This document shows, one piece after another, positions 31,520 to 42,360 of a stretch of 64,000 nt of DNA. The stretch comes from Semisulcospira habei (taxonomy: Eukaryota > Mollusca > Gastropoda > Semisulcospiridae), in the NCBI GenBank assembly GCA_036245525.1, contig BTPG01000005.1:214935744-214999743 (forward strand), in the 5' to 3' direction. Each line of letters opens with the position of its first letter. The stretch's first letter is position 1. The notes under the pieces are model-generated. The model saw nothing but the letters and a program-made list of their open reading frames with translations, searched no databases and was not told where the DNA came from. The translations under genes were made by a program, and so were the position numbers.

Positions 31520-32150
31520 TAACTGTGCACGGGATTGTATTGTTCTTGATACTGGGGACCGCCAAGTTGATGTTTCGAAGAAGAGGTATCGAGAGTGCGT
31601 CGTTTCATGAGAAAGAAGAATGTCATGTAAATCTCCCTCTCGGCGTGTCAACGTGTAATTTTGGTTTAACGTGCGCAAAAATAGAAACAGCCGTTGCTTA
31701 TGAAGCACTGCCTGAACACATATCAGTCCAGGCGCACTGAGGCTGTGCCAATTTGTGTTGAGAACTTTTCAGCGGACATGCTAGGAAAGATGTCCCTAAT
31801 GCCCCCCCCCCCCCCCCCCCAATAAACAAACAAACAAACAAACAAACAAACAAACGAACAAACGAGCAAAACTACGACATTTGATTCCAATGCACAGTGT
31901 TTATAGTTACACTTGCCATTCTGTGCACATTCGCACACGAGATGCTGGCAGAATGTAGAGGGACCCAGTGTAGGCCGAGAGATGGTTCAGGGACAACAAT
32001 CCAGCGAATATTCTCTCCTTCGTCGGCGAAACGTTACCTCCCTTCCATCGTGATGCATCGCACGCACACGACCTCCATGATCACGGCATCCTATCGTCAA
32101 GACAGTGGTTGTTTCCCTTTGAACATCGCTTTTGGTGGTGGTTGTGGTGG
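31520..32150. other. intron sequence with poly-C and (CAAA)n
   Basis: C-run at 31801-31820 followed by nine (AAAC)-type units. Remainder unassigned. Confidence 0.6.
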
Positions 32151-32151
32151 T

Positions 32152-32400
<249 letters not shown>

Positions 32401-32407
32401 AGACAGG

Positions 32408-32408
<1 letters not shown>

Positions 32409-32475
<67 letters not shown>
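32409..32475. repeat. (AAT)n microsatellite
   Basis: About 21 AAT units, followed by a short (CG)n and (GA)n at 32489-32510. Confidence 0.94.
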
Positions 32476-32507
32476 CAGAAATATTTCGCGCGCGCGCGAG
32501 AGAGAGA

Positions 32508-32721
32508 GAGATGATGATGATGATGATGATGATGTTGAAACTTTATTTATCACGTCATTTTACAAACTTGCCGTTGCTAACATCTACAACATAAAATAGA
32601 TTAAAAGATAATAATAATAATAATAATAAAGAATTATATTTACACATATTATTTCATGCAACAATAATTTTTTTTTTTAAATGACACAAAATAATAATAA
32701 CACTTAACATTCATCTTATAC

Positions 32722-32792
<71 letters not shown>

Positions 32793-34020
32793 CAACAATA
32801 TAGATAAATGCATAATTATATTACATGAAAGCATTAACCATCAGGGTTTGTTTAAATGCCCATTGTTGTTATGTTTGGCTCATCAGGTAATCGAAAAGTT
32901 TGGTTTTAAAGATTCCAAGTGAGGCTATAGTCTTCAAATGTGCAGGAATAGTGTTCCATACAAACGGTCCAGAAAAGGATAAACTAGTTTTAAAGAGGTC
33001 AATTCTAGGCAGAGGTAGGGGTAAAGTATTGTTCCTTGAGGACCGTTCGCGTTCTTGCTGTGGCACAAATTTGGTGGTTAGATACTGCGGTGTCATGTTA
33101 TTTAATATCTTGTGCATGAGGATGCATTTGTTGAAATTAAGTTGTTGACGCAGGCCGAGAATGTTTAGATGTCTAAATTTGTCTATGGTAGGAATGGGCC
33201 GCGTATCTATCATTTTGACAGATCTTTTATATATAGAGTTTAACCTGTTCATGTGAACATCACTACAACCGTCCCACACTTGATATGGGCATGAAAAAAC
33301 AGTTGACGAGTATGTGTATCCGTTACTTGTCTAAGCTGGGACAACAGGAAAATGTTTTTTGCAATGGTTTTACAGACTGTATTTATATGCGTCTCCCAAC
33401 ATAATTGTTCGTCAACGTGTATTCCCAAGAATTTACGCTCTGTGACTTGTTCTATCGGTTTAGCGTTCAGTTTGTAAATGTAACGGTTGTGGTCGGCATT
33501 GGTGTTTTTGTCGTGTAGTGATTAAAATACTCTTTGTTTTTCCTGGATGAAGAACCATATGATTCTCTCTACACCAGTCGGAAACCTCGCTGAGACTACT
33601 TTGTAAGCTAATGTTAATGTCAGCTGTTTTTTTTTACCCGAAACATGGAGGCTCGTATCATCCGCAAACAGGTTGCAATTAACATCAGTGTTAGTAATAT
33701 GCAAAGGCAAATCATTAATGAATATTATAAATAGAAGAGGTCCCAAGATCGACCCCTGGGGGACACCGTAGTTAACTTGTCCTTGTTTAGAGTATTTTCC
33801 ATGAGTATATACCTTTTGTTTTCTGTCTTTTAGGTATGATCTAAAAAAAAATGCTATGGCAGTTTCACTTATATGGTATGCTGCTAGCTTCTTTAAGAGA
33901 ATATCATGGTCGACAAGATCAAATGCTTTTTGTAGGTCTAAGAAAACAGCTCCAGACATCAGGTTTTTATTTATTGATTCCAGCCAGCTGTCTACAATGT
34001 GTGCCAGTGCTGACTGACAT

Positions 34021-34022
<2 letters not shown>
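32508..34022 (-). mobile_element. second CR1/Jockey-like LINE copy, 5'-truncated
   Basis: Minus-strand copy of the LINE at 18512, with (ATG)n tail at 32508-32534 and 3' UTR with (CA)n. The ORF2 C-terminal half ends with stop at 32869. The RT region includes HSCQSALAHIVDSW, GVPQGSILGP and FADDTSLHV. The frame is broken: a shift near 33525-33600, a lost segment around 33279-33300 (HAHIKSHVDYV missing) and an extra A near 33850. Truncation point is within the RT fingers. Both sides abut (GA)n tracts, as for the other copies. Confidence 0.9.
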
Positions 34023-34345
<323 letters not shown>

Positions 34346-34785
34346 GAGACGGACCGGGGTCGGGGGTGAGGGTAGGGGGTGGGGGTGGTGGTGGTGGTCG
34401 GGAGGGGGAGGGTACTACAGCGCCGGATCAATCAGTTTTCAAAGGGTTTTATTTTTTCCTATTGCCAGGGTCTAGTATACATCAAAACATCACAACCGAA
34501 ACTGTTCTGTTGACGTTTTTGGAAATCTGTAATTGGTGTTACGTACGGCACTGAAACACAAACGTTACAACTCAATTTTAAACACACTTATTTATAGTTT
34601 GATGCCAGCCGAGGGGGAGGGGGGTGGGTGCTGTAGTACCAAAGCACCCCCCACCCCACCCCACCCTGGATCCGGCCCTGTACTATGTCACGGCTTATTA
34701 CTTTCTGGGCGGTGTTGGAGCAGGGGCACTGTTAGCTGGGGAGAGTGAGAAGAGTGGCTACATGTTTGTCTTGTCTTGATTTCAG
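34346..34785. other. unassigned intron sequence
   Basis: G-rich patches (34357-34415, 34607-34625) and a C-rich patch (34651-34670). No gene. Confidence 0.55.
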
Positions 34786-34859
34786 ACCTGGTGTTCCATG
34801 AGTACAAGCCGTGGGACGACCCCTACAACAAGACGGCAAACCTGGTCGGGGTGTCACAT
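34786..34859 (+). CDS. esterase exon 7
   Basis: Acceptor GTCTTGATTTCAG, donor TCACAT|GTGAGT; phase 1 in, phase 0 out. Encodes LVFHEYKPWDDPYNKTANLV GVSH after the split codon. It aligns with the cholinesterase stretch between VLHYTDW and the V-GD block opening exon 8. NKT is a possible N-glycosylation site. The TTAA of a MITE begins at intron position +6, so the element abuts the donor. Confidence 0.88.
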
Positions 34860-34864
34860 GTGAG

Positions 34865-35046
34865 TTAACTGTTCACCCTCTGCACCCACGGCTTCATTTC
34901 ACAGGTGTTACCTAATGACTAACCAGTTGCATTGACGTGGTAATTCAAAGGTAGAGCCAAATTAGCTTGGCTAATCTGGCACTACCCTTGAATTGTCATG
35001 GTCGATCCATCTCCTGCTGTATGGGCGTCGGGGCTAAATGGGTTAA
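34865..35046. repeat. TTAA-flanked hairpin MITE abutting the exon 7 donor (copy 11)
   Basis: TTAA at 34865-34868 and 35043-35046. The right end GGGGCTAAATGGGTTAA is well preserved; the left end is diverged (TTAACTGTTCACCC). The stem apex is shortened (ATTAGCTTGGCTAATCTGG). The left arm contains CTAATGACTAACCAGTTGCA as in other copies. Confidence 0.85.
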
Positions 35047-35177
35047 TACTGACATTGGAGACGTGAGGCATTATAAGGCCGCGTATCCGGATACCTCTCG
35101 TCTGAAAGGAGTTAATCTATGGAGGCATGACAGTCCGACACACTACAGAACAGCATGGCATTGATCGACAGAGGTTT

Positions 35178-35480
35178 GGTTGGTTTAACGTCCACAGCAC
35201 CGAGGTGATCATGGACGGCCCTGACGGGCGGGTTATGGGGGACAGGGAAATCTATTGCCTATGGCGTACTACCTGAACACTGATCTACTCAGGCGCACTC
35301 CAACTGTGCCACTTTGATTTACCAGGACCTTTCAACGGACATGCTATTGAACAAATCCGTTTTTTCCCCCTGGATTGTGAGTCCAGCTACCGGGGCCGGG
35401 CCGGGATTCGAACCCACGACCCGGCGATTCCCTTCGCTCTCCTGCTCCGACGTTTAACCGCCTGAGCTATTTGGGACTCT
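35178..35480 (-). mobile_element. tRNA-derived SINE, full length (copy 1)
   Basis: Minus-strand 5' head resembles a tRNA: box A TAGCTCAGGCGG, box B GGTTCGAATCC. The body includes GGTAGCTGGACTCACAATCC and the 3' end ...ACGTTAAACCAACCA. A 14-bp target duplication ATCGACAGAGGTTT is present at 35164-35177 and 35481-35494. Near-identical copies at 60987 and 63665 and a decayed one at 45981. Confidence 0.92.
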
Positions 35481-35546
35481 ATCGACAGAGGTTTAGCGCC
35501 AGCAGTTTTTAGTCAGTGTTCATTCCCCACACGTAGGCAAATGTTT

Positions 35547-35644
35547 NNNNNNNNNNNNNNNNNNNNNNNNNNNNNNNNNNNNNNNNNNNNNNNNNNNNNN
35601 NNNNNNNNNNNNNNNNNNNNNNNNNNNNNNNNNNNNNNNNNNNN
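35547..35644. other. assembly gap (98 N)
   Basis: Run of N. Comparison with the downstream LTR indicates that only about 8 bp of the upstream LTR are hidden; what else is missing is unknown. Confidence 0.99.
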
Positions 35645-36819
35645 TATAAGTGTATACGACCAATATCACGGTCGGGTAATTTTATAATTTCCCTTGATAT
35701 GAAAATAACGAGAATATAATTAGTACCACGGGCAGAGCACGGAGAGGGTTATGACACGGTCCACTTTGGCTACCACGGGCTCACGTGGAGTTGACAAGTG
35801 GCCGGCCCTACTAAGCTGGGACTAATGAATAAATAATGAGCCCTCGTTAGTAGTGAGGAACACAGACTCCTGCTGACAAGGAATAATTATGAGAGTCAGT
35901 AATAGATTACTGGTCAGCTAAGATCAGAGGACGCTGGCCACCATAATAGATGTGGAATAATTAGGAGAGACAGTAATAGGTTACTGGTCAGCTAAGATCA
36001 GAGGACGCTGGCCACCATAATAGATGTGGAATAATTAGGAGAGACAGTAATGGGTCCCTGGTCAGCTAAGATCAGAGGACGCTGGCCACCATAATAGATG
36101 TGGAATAATTATGAGAGACAGTAATGGGTTCCTTTGATAGCTAGGATCAGAGGACGCTGGCCACCATAATAGATGTGGAATAATTAGGAGAGACAGTAAT
36201 GAGTTCCTTTGATAGCTAGGATCAGAGGACGCTGACCAGCATAATAGATGTGGAATAATTATGAGAGACAGTAATGGGTCCCTGGTCAGCTGGGATCAGA
36301 GGGCGCTATCCACCAGAGCAGATGGGGGGTAGATTATGGGCGACAGTAATAGCTCCTTTGACAGATAGGGTCAGGGGACGCGGGCCACCATGATAGATGT
36401 GGAATAATATGGGTGACAGTAATAGCCCCTTTGACTGGTTGAGACAAAGGGGCGATGCCCTCGGCCAGAACGGGTATATATATTGGGGGGAAACACCCGA
36501 ACGCGAGAGCTCACAACGAAGAAAACGAGATAGAGAGAGAGCTCGCACAATGACCAGAACGAGAGAGCTCACAACGAAGGGAACGAGATAGATAGAGAGT
36601 ACACAACGAAAAGAGTGAGATAGATAGATAGAGGGAGCTGAGAAGCGAGAGACCGAGCTCCGGTATTTTCGCCATTTTAGTATGCCATGCTAGTAGGTTG
36701 GTTGTGCCCAACCTATTAGACCCACGATGACCAAGAAATAAAAGACTCTTCTGGAAACACTCTTGTCTGGCTGCGTCTTCCATCTACAACACCTTGCGTG
36801 TGGCTGCGGTAGTGTAACA
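35645..36819 (+). repeat. 5' LTR of the Gypsy element (first ~8 bp in gap)
   Basis: U3 carries about seven 60-75 bp repeats with GGAATAATTAGGAGAGACAG and GATCAGAGGACGCTGGCCAC (35875-36420). TATA-like GGGTATATATATTGG at about 36473 and AATAAA at 36737-36742 give a U3-R-U5 layout. Ends TAGTGTAACA. Confidence 0.93.
36473..36488 (+). promoter_or_regulatory. LTR TATA box
   Basis: GGGTATATATATTGGG about 250 bp before the AATAAA signal; same in the 3' LTR near 44505. Confidence 0.7.
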
Positions 36820-36837
36820 CTACCGTATCTTCTTATT

Positions 36838-36856
36838 TGGTGCCGTGAATCAGGAT
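36838..36856 (+). promoter_or_regulatory. candidate primer-binding site, tRNA-His type
   Basis: TGGTGCCGTGAATCAGGAT. The first 11 bases complement the tRNA-His acceptor end (TCACGGCACCA), and the remainder partly fits its T-stem. It lies 18 nt after the LTR end, farther than usual. Confidence 0.55.
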
Positions 36857-36989
36857 CTCGGAACGGGAAGAAACAGAGGAACGAAGAAACAGAAAAACTA
36901 GACTATCAGCACCAAATCGACAGCGAACGACGCAAGGGTGGAAGAGCAGACCAGAAAGAGAAGGGAAGAGTGCAAGCCAACAACCCGAA

Positions 36990-37185
36990 GAGAAGAGAAG
37001 AGTTCGAGCCCACTTCAAGAAAAGCAGAGTTCGAGCCCACGTCAAGAAAAGCAGAGTTCGAGCCCACGTCAAGGAAAAGCAGAGTTCGAGCCCACTTCAA
37101 GAAAAGCAGCGTTCGAGCCCACTTCAAGGAAAGCAGAGTTCGAGCTCACGTCAAGAAAAAAACAGAGTTCGAGCCCACGGGACGT
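36990..37185 (+). repeat. 27-bp tandem repeat in the Gypsy leader, ~7 copies
   Basis: Unit GCAGAGTTCGAGCCCACGTC plus AAGAAAA. An open frame (36763-37233) translates it as repeated EFEPTSRKA. It probably is untranslated leader, as gag starts at 37328. Confidence 0.85.
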
Positions 37186-37327
37186 CTGCGACTCATTCAA
37201 GACCAACAGCCGAAAGGATCACGGGGTAAGTGACTTTTTTCGTTTAACCCTTGTTGAGTCTTATCAGTAGAGGAGCCAGACCAGTTAGCTAGAGTTGTGT
37301 TGTTGTTACATTTAAAAAGAAACAAAA

Positions 37328-38197
37328 ATGGCAGAGGAAGTGTTTAGGATTTTAGGCGAAAAAGTAGAGGAAATGAGTCAGGCGATTAACGCCCAGAGTA
37401 TAGGGCAGATGGTAGGAACGTTTGACGGAAAGCCTACCAAATTTAGGGAGTGGATAAAAGAAATTGACAAATATGCAGTGCTAATAAAAGCCCTCAACAG
37501 GCGCCCCGTCATTGCTTATCAAGCAAGCTCGGGGGTGGTGAGTGATTTTATCCATCGATTCTTAAAAACGGAAGCGGCAGGGGATTGGGATGAACTGAAA
37601 AGGCAGCTAACCGTAAGGTTCGGCGAAATCGCCGATGAAAATCATGCTTTTGCGTTGCTACAGCGGGTGAAACAACACCCGAGGGAAAGTGTGCCTCTGT
37701 ACGCAGAGCGACTAATGACTCTGGCCGGCGAAGCCTTCCCGAGTCAGATGGGCGCTGCTGTGGTACAACGGCAACTAACCAATTTCTTTGTTGACGGATT
37801 GGCGCATGACTTTCTTAAGATGAAAGTCCTGAGGGATAAGTCAAATACATTAGATAGTGCCGTGCAGGTGGCCATGCAAGAGGAAAACCTTCGCCATAGG
37901 TTTGAGCTACGCACGATAAACAATCGGCCAGTTAGTCAGCCGAGAGCGACAGCTAGGGGTGGAGAAGAGGCTATGGAATTAGACCATGCTCGTCACCGTA
38001 ATTGTTTTAAATGCGGGAGAGTAGGGCACCAGGCACGAAATTGCCGAGTGATAGGGACGGTTGGTCAGCAAACAATGCGTCCCCCGATTCAATGCTGGAA
38101 GTGTGGGGAACGAGGTCACATTCAGCGGGAATGTAGAAAGGCCAGAAACAGGCGGCCACAAGGTCAAAGAAGGTTTCCGCCGAGGCAGGAAAACTAG
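37328..38197 (+). CDS. gag: Gypsy Gag polyprotein
   Basis: 289 residues from ATG at 37328. Forms the virus-like particle and packages the element RNA in the cytoplasm. Residues about 30-190 resemble a retrotransposon capsid (FDGKPTKFREWIKEIDKYAV, GDWDELKRQLTVRFGEIADE, LYAERLMTLAGEAF, LTNFFVDGL). Two CCHC zinc knuckles follow: CFKCGRVGHQARNC (38004-38045) and CWKCGERGHIQREC (38093-38135). A basic tail ends at TAG 38195-38197. Pol is in the -1 frame and overlaps the gag end, with an A-rich stretch (GGAAAACTAG) just before the stop, so a -1 frameshift is the likely route to Gag-Pol. The ORF is intact. Confidence 0.95.
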   Translation: MAEEVFRILGEKVEEMSQAINAQSIGQMVGTFDGKPTKFREWIKEIDKYAVLIKALNRRPVIAYQASSGVVSDFIHRFLKTEAAGDWDELKRQLTVRFGEIADENHAFALLQRVKQHPRESVPLYAERLMTLAGEAFPSQMGAAVVQRQLTNFFVDGLAHDFLKMKVLRDKSNTLDSAVQVAMQEENLRHRFELRTINNRPVSQPRATARGGEEAMELDHARHRNCFKCGRVGHQARNCRVIGTVGQQTMRPPIQCWKCGERGHIQRECRKARNRRPQGQRRFPPRQEN

Positions 38198-38199
38198 CA

Positions 38200-41100
38200 G
38201 GTTCTGCGGCACACGAAGCCGTTACGCAGGACCGGAAAAGTAGAAAGAGTCAGTTGTTTAGCATTAATGTAGCGGGTAGTCCTAAGTGCATAGTGTTCAA
38301 AATTGGGAAGCAACGATTTCGTAGCTTGATCGATACGGGAGCAGAGGTGTCTTTGATTAGCAAGGGGGCTTACGATAAACTCAGTCATAAGCCAAAGTTA
38401 GTAAAGGGAGATGTGTCGTTACAGTCAGTTAGTGGAGAAGCTTTACAAGTATTGGGGAGTTCAGAATTAGAATTTACGGTAGCGGGGCAAAAGTTTAAAC
38501 ATAAGTTCTACGTGGTATCAGGGCTCAACAGGAACTTTATTCTGGGAAATGACTGGTTAGAAAAAAACGGGGTGAGGATTTATTTTGACTTGAAGAAACT
38601 CAGAGTCGGAAGTGTTTATGTGCCCTATGAACAGGACATCCACATTTCGTCTTTGGTCAGAGTGACTAAGACGAAAGTGATAAAACCTCAGACGGCAGAA
38701 GTACTCCAGGTACGGATGAAGAATGCTCCGTATTTTGCAAGAGAGACACTCTTAGAGATTTCGGAAACAGACAAGGGATTTATAGCACAAGAACCGGGAC
38801 TGTTAGTGACAAGCACGGTAGTCAGGCAAAATAATCACCAGACGTATCCCATACTGATAGTAAACAACACAAACAAGACGTATAGAGTTAGAAGGGGTTG
38901 TGTTGTAGGGAAGGTAACAGCAGTTCAGGAAGTACATGAAGTACAAATAGGGTCGGTTGATCGGCAGGTATCGGCAGTCGACTTGACGGAAGTCACTGCG
39001 CCGGAGAATATGAAAGGTGTAGTGTCAGAGCTCATTACGAACAATCAAGACTTGTTCGCGAATAGCGACCTTGATTTAGGGGCTACTGACACTGTCACGA
39101 TGAAACTAGATACCGGCGATCATCCTCCCATTAGGATAAAACCGTATAGAATCCCGCTTCAAGATAGAGAGATTGTTGACAAGGCTCTAGAAGAGATGTT
39201 ACAGGCAGGTGTGATAAGACGTTCTCAGTCCCCATGGTCTTTTAGTTTAGTGATTGTATCCAAGAAGGATGGGTCGAAACGTTTATGTGTTGACTTTAGA
39301 AAACTGAATGAGATTACAAAGAAAACATCGTACCCACTACCGCTGATAGATGACATTTTGTCACTGCTTGGAAAGGCCAAGTATTTTACCAGTCTGGACC
39401 TTAAGTCGGGATACTGGCAGGTCAAGATGGCGGATCAGGAGAGTAGGGATAGAGTAGCATTTGCATGCCACAAGGGATTATTCGAATTCACGAAAATGCC
39501 TTTTGGTTTGGTGGGAGCACCGGGATTGTTCATGATGCTTATGAATATCGTGCTAGCCGGTTTAGAAAGTTTTGCCTGTGCCTATCTCGATGACATTTTG
39601 ATCTTCTCAGAAACAATAGAAGACCATCTGTGTCACCTTCAGACAGTCTTTGATCGATTGAGACAGCATGACCTGAAGCTGAAACTCAAGAAGTGTCAGT
39701 TCTTTGAGGAAGAAACCAAATACTTGGGGTTTGTCATTAGTAACCAGGGGATAAAACCGGATGAGGAAAAGGTAAAAGTCATTAGGGCTATGGCGGCTCC
39801 GACCTGTGTCAGAGAGTGCCGTTCGTTCATTGGTATGATTGGGTTTTACAGGAAAATGATTCCTAATTTCTCCCAGATGGCTGAACCAATCATAGCACTG
39901 ACACGAAAGTATGCGAGATTCAGCTGGACAGAGGAATGCCAGAAAGCGTTTGATTTGATGAAGGAGACGTTAGCCGTAGCGCCAGTGTTAGCCTATCCAG
40001 ATACACGGCGTCCGTACATCCTTTACACGGATGCCAGCGACACATGCGTGGGGGCATGTCTCGCGCAAAAATGTGATGAGGATTCAGACATTTCCCCAGG
40101 CTCAAAGGTAGAAAGACCTATTTATTTTCTATCCCATAAACTTAGTACCAGCCAAAGAAAATGGTCAACAATAGAGAAAGAGGCTTTTGCGATCCATTAT
40201 GCGCTTCAAAAGCTAAATCACTACTTGCATAATGCGGAGTTTGTAATCCGCACGGATCACATGCCTCTTAAGTATTTGCTTAATTCACCAATGCAGAATA
40301 AGAAGGTGCAGATGTGGGCCCTTGGCATTTCAGGATATAACTGTACTATTGAATATATCCCAGGTCCTCAAAATGTTTTGGCAGACTTACTATCCAGAAT
40401 GCCGGGTGGTACTCACATGCCAGAGCATGAGGAAGAAGAAGAGTTAACCAGAGAGGTCAATGACAATGCTTTTGTCATTGGAGTCATAAACTCCAACCAA
40501 TTCACACCCAAGCAGTTTGCTAGTTGTACAGGGTGTGACGAGAAGCTGGAAAAAGTTGATCTTCCAGGGTTTGATATTATTGAGGAACAGGAGAAGGATT
40601 CTGAAATAGTGCGCTTAAAGGACTTGTTGATTAGTGAACAAGGAACTATGACAGTCAATAGGAGATACATGCTGATAGAGGATGTTCTATATTTCTTGTC
40701 TCATCCTGATGATGAACCAGTAGCCAGATTGTATGTTCCGTCTCACTTGGTAGAGTACGTAGTCAGACAGTACCATGACGAAAATGGTCACTTAGGAATA
40801 GACAAGACGCATGACACAGTCAGCAGAAAGTATTACTGGCCTAACATGTACAAACAACTGTATGAATATGTTAGTGGGTGTGTCATCTGTCAGTCTAGAG
40901 TGTTACAAAAGAAAAGGGCCCCCATACAGGAAATGGACATTCCTCCATACCCATTCGCTAAGTTGTCATTGGACTTGGCAGGTCCGTTTGACCGCTCCCT
41001 TAGCGGGAATCGCTATGTCATAGCATTCATCTGTCATCTGACAGGTTGGGTAGAGGCGTTCCCTGTACCAGATAAAACGCCGCAGTCAGTGGTACAGCTG

Positions 41101-42159
41101 CTCGTAGAAGAAATTCTACCCAGACATGGCTGTCCATTGCAGATAGTATCAGACAATGGATCTGAGAATGTGAATAGGGTTATGGCAGAAACGCTGGCAG
41201 AACTGAACATAGACCATGTCACGACCAGTCTTTATCATCCACAGTCCAATGCTAAGGTCGAACGTTTTCACAGAACTTTTAACGACATTCTGTCCAAAAA
41301 GATACAAGAGGATTTTTCGACATGGGACGTGCATATTAACCAGGTACTAGCAGCTTATAGGGTTTGTGTTTCGGAAACTACGCAGGAATCTCCTTTCTTT
41401 TTACTGTACGGTCGCGATCCAGTGCTACCGTTAGATAACATCCTTAGACCCCGAAGAAAATACGCTGGTGAAGATTTTCACAAGATAGCGCTTGAGCAGC
41501 AACACAAGGCCTTCACCCAGGTGTATCGGCGAATTAAGAAAGCACAGAAGAAGGGGGCTAAGTATGCTAATAGAGGTGTACAGCCTGTCGAGATTAAGGT
41601 CGGTGATCCAGTGTACCTTCGTAATCACCGTAGACACAATAAGTTAGACAGTAAGTGGAGGTCGCACTATAGAGTGGTGGAACAATTGTCGCCTGTCACA
41701 TTCAGGGTACGACATCAACTAGATGGCACTGAGGTCAGTTCACATGCTGAACACTTGCGGATAGCCAAAATTAGCGAGTGGCCTATTCCAAAAGCCAGGG
41801 GGAGAACATTACGTAAAGCCACACAGGTTGTAGCTCCAGAATCATCCGATAGCGACAGTGACGATGCAGTAGGGCAAGAGAACGCACGAGACAGACTGAC
41901 TAGGGGGGTGCGAAAAGAGCGTGAGAATTCTTCATCCGAGGAGGACGTTCCGTTAATGGAGTTAAGAAAGCGCCTAAAGACAAGAGAGAAAAGATCTCTC
42001 TCAGCAGTAAACGTTAGTTGTAACAAGGGCACATCAGACAGTTCTGATGATGGGGAGATCGACGACAATCGTTCGATTCAGCCTAGTTTACAGACTGATG
42101 GGGTTAGGGAAATTCTTGAAGCGATACTGACTCTTCTGCCAAAGAAGGCTTCAAATTAG
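38200..42159 (+). CDS. pol: Gypsy Pol polyprotein (protease-RT-RNase H-integrase)
   Basis: Open from about 38200 in the -1 frame relative to gag; 1301 residues counted from a TTG at 38254, stop at 42157-42159. Pol is probably made by frameshift, so no own start is needed. Domains in order: aspartic protease (SLIDTGAEVSLIS, 38325); RT (SYPLPLIDDILSLL, SLDLKSGYWQV, FGLVGAPGLF, catalytic AYLDDILIF at 39579); RNase H (LYTDASDTCVGACL, HYALQKLNHYL, RTDHMPLKYLL); integrase zinc domain (H-x-H..C-x2-C, SGCVICQ at about 40885) and DDE core (LSLDLAGPF, IVSDNGSEN, NAKVERFHRTF); C-terminal chromatin/DNA-binding part (HAEHLRIAKI) and an acidic Ser-rich tail. No stop or frameshift seen, so this may be an active copy. 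Confidence 0.96.
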   Translation, partial: GSAAHEAVTQDRKSRKSQLFSINVAGSPKCIVFKIGKQRFRSLIDTGAEVSLISKGAYDKLSHKPKLVKGDVSLQSVSGEALQVLGSSELEFTVAGQKFKHKFYVVSGLNRNFILGNDWLEKNGVRIYFDLKKLRVGSVYVPYEQDIHISSLVRVTKTKVIKPQTAEVLQVRMKNAPYFARETLLEISETDKGFIAQEPGLLVTSTVVRQNNHQTYPILIVNNTNKTYRVRRGCVVGKVTAVQEVHEVQIGSVDRQVSAVDLTEVTAPENMKGVVSELITNNQDLFANSDLDLGATDTVTMKLDTGDHPPIRIKPYRIPLQDREIVDKALEEMLQAGVIRRSQSPWSFSLVIVSKKDGSKRLCVDFRKLNEITKKTSYPLPLIDDILSLLGKAKYFTSLDLKSGYWQVKMADQESRDRVAFACHKGLFEFTKMPFGLVGAPGLFMMLMNIVLAGLESFACAYLDDILIFSETIEDHLCHLQTVFDRLRQHDLKLKLKKCQFFEEETKYLGFVISNQGIKPDEEKVKVIRAMAAPTCVRECRSFIGMIGFYRKMIPNFSQMAEPIIALTRKYARFSWTEECQKAFDLMKETLAVAPVLAYPDTRRPYILYTDASDTCVGACLAQKCDEDSDISPGSKVERPIYFLSHKLSTSQRKWSTIEKEAFAIHYALQKLNHYLHNAEFVIRTDHMPLKYLLNSPMQNKKVQMWALGISGYNCTIEYIPGPQNVLADLLSRMPGGTHMPEHEEEEELTREVNDNAFVIGVINSNQFTPKQFASCTGCDEKLEKVDLPGFDIIEEQEKDSEIVRLKDLLISEQGTMTVNRRYMLIEDVLYFLSHPDDEPVARLYVPSHLVEYVVRQYHDENGHLGIDKTHDTVSRKYYWPNMYKQLYEYVSGCVICQSRVLQKKRAPIQEMDIPPYPFAKLSLDLAGPFDRSLSGNRYVIAFICHLTGWVEAFPVPDKTPQSVVQLLVEEILPRHGCPLQIVSDNGSENVNRVMAETLAELNIDHVTTSLYHPQSNAKVERFHRTFNDILSKKIQEDFSTWDVHINQVLAAYRVCVSETTQESPFFLLYGRDPVLPLDNILRPRRKYAGEDFHKIALEQQHKAFTQVYRRIKKAQKKGAKYANRGVQPVEIKVGDPVYLRNHRRHNKLDSKWRSHYRVVEQLSPVTFRVRHQLDGTEVSSHAEHLRIAKISEWPIPKARGRTLRKATQVVAPESSDSDSDDAVGQENARDRLTRGVRKERENSSSEEDVPLMELRKRLKTREKRSLSAVNVSCNKGTSDSSDDGEIDDNRSIQPSLQTDGVREILEAILTLLPKKASN

Positions 42160-42360
42160 AAATGCGACTCTCAGACGGTATCTGGGAGAGGACTATTGTA
42201 ATGTGTAAATCATGAAGCATGATTTGAGTTTTGTCAGAGACAGTGGTATAAGTCTCTGGTGATATTTCGTATGTTGCAGACAACAACAAGATGAATTTTT
42301 TTTTTTTTTTTTTTAGTCTGATAGTATTGGGGCTAGCGCAGGGTTTAAATATTAATCACA

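Noticed and set aside
36763..37233. 156-residue ORF upstream of Gypsy gag with EFEPTSRKA repeats
   Set aside because: Begins in the LTR R/U5 region and covers the repeated leader. The authentic gag ATG at 37328 is in another frame.
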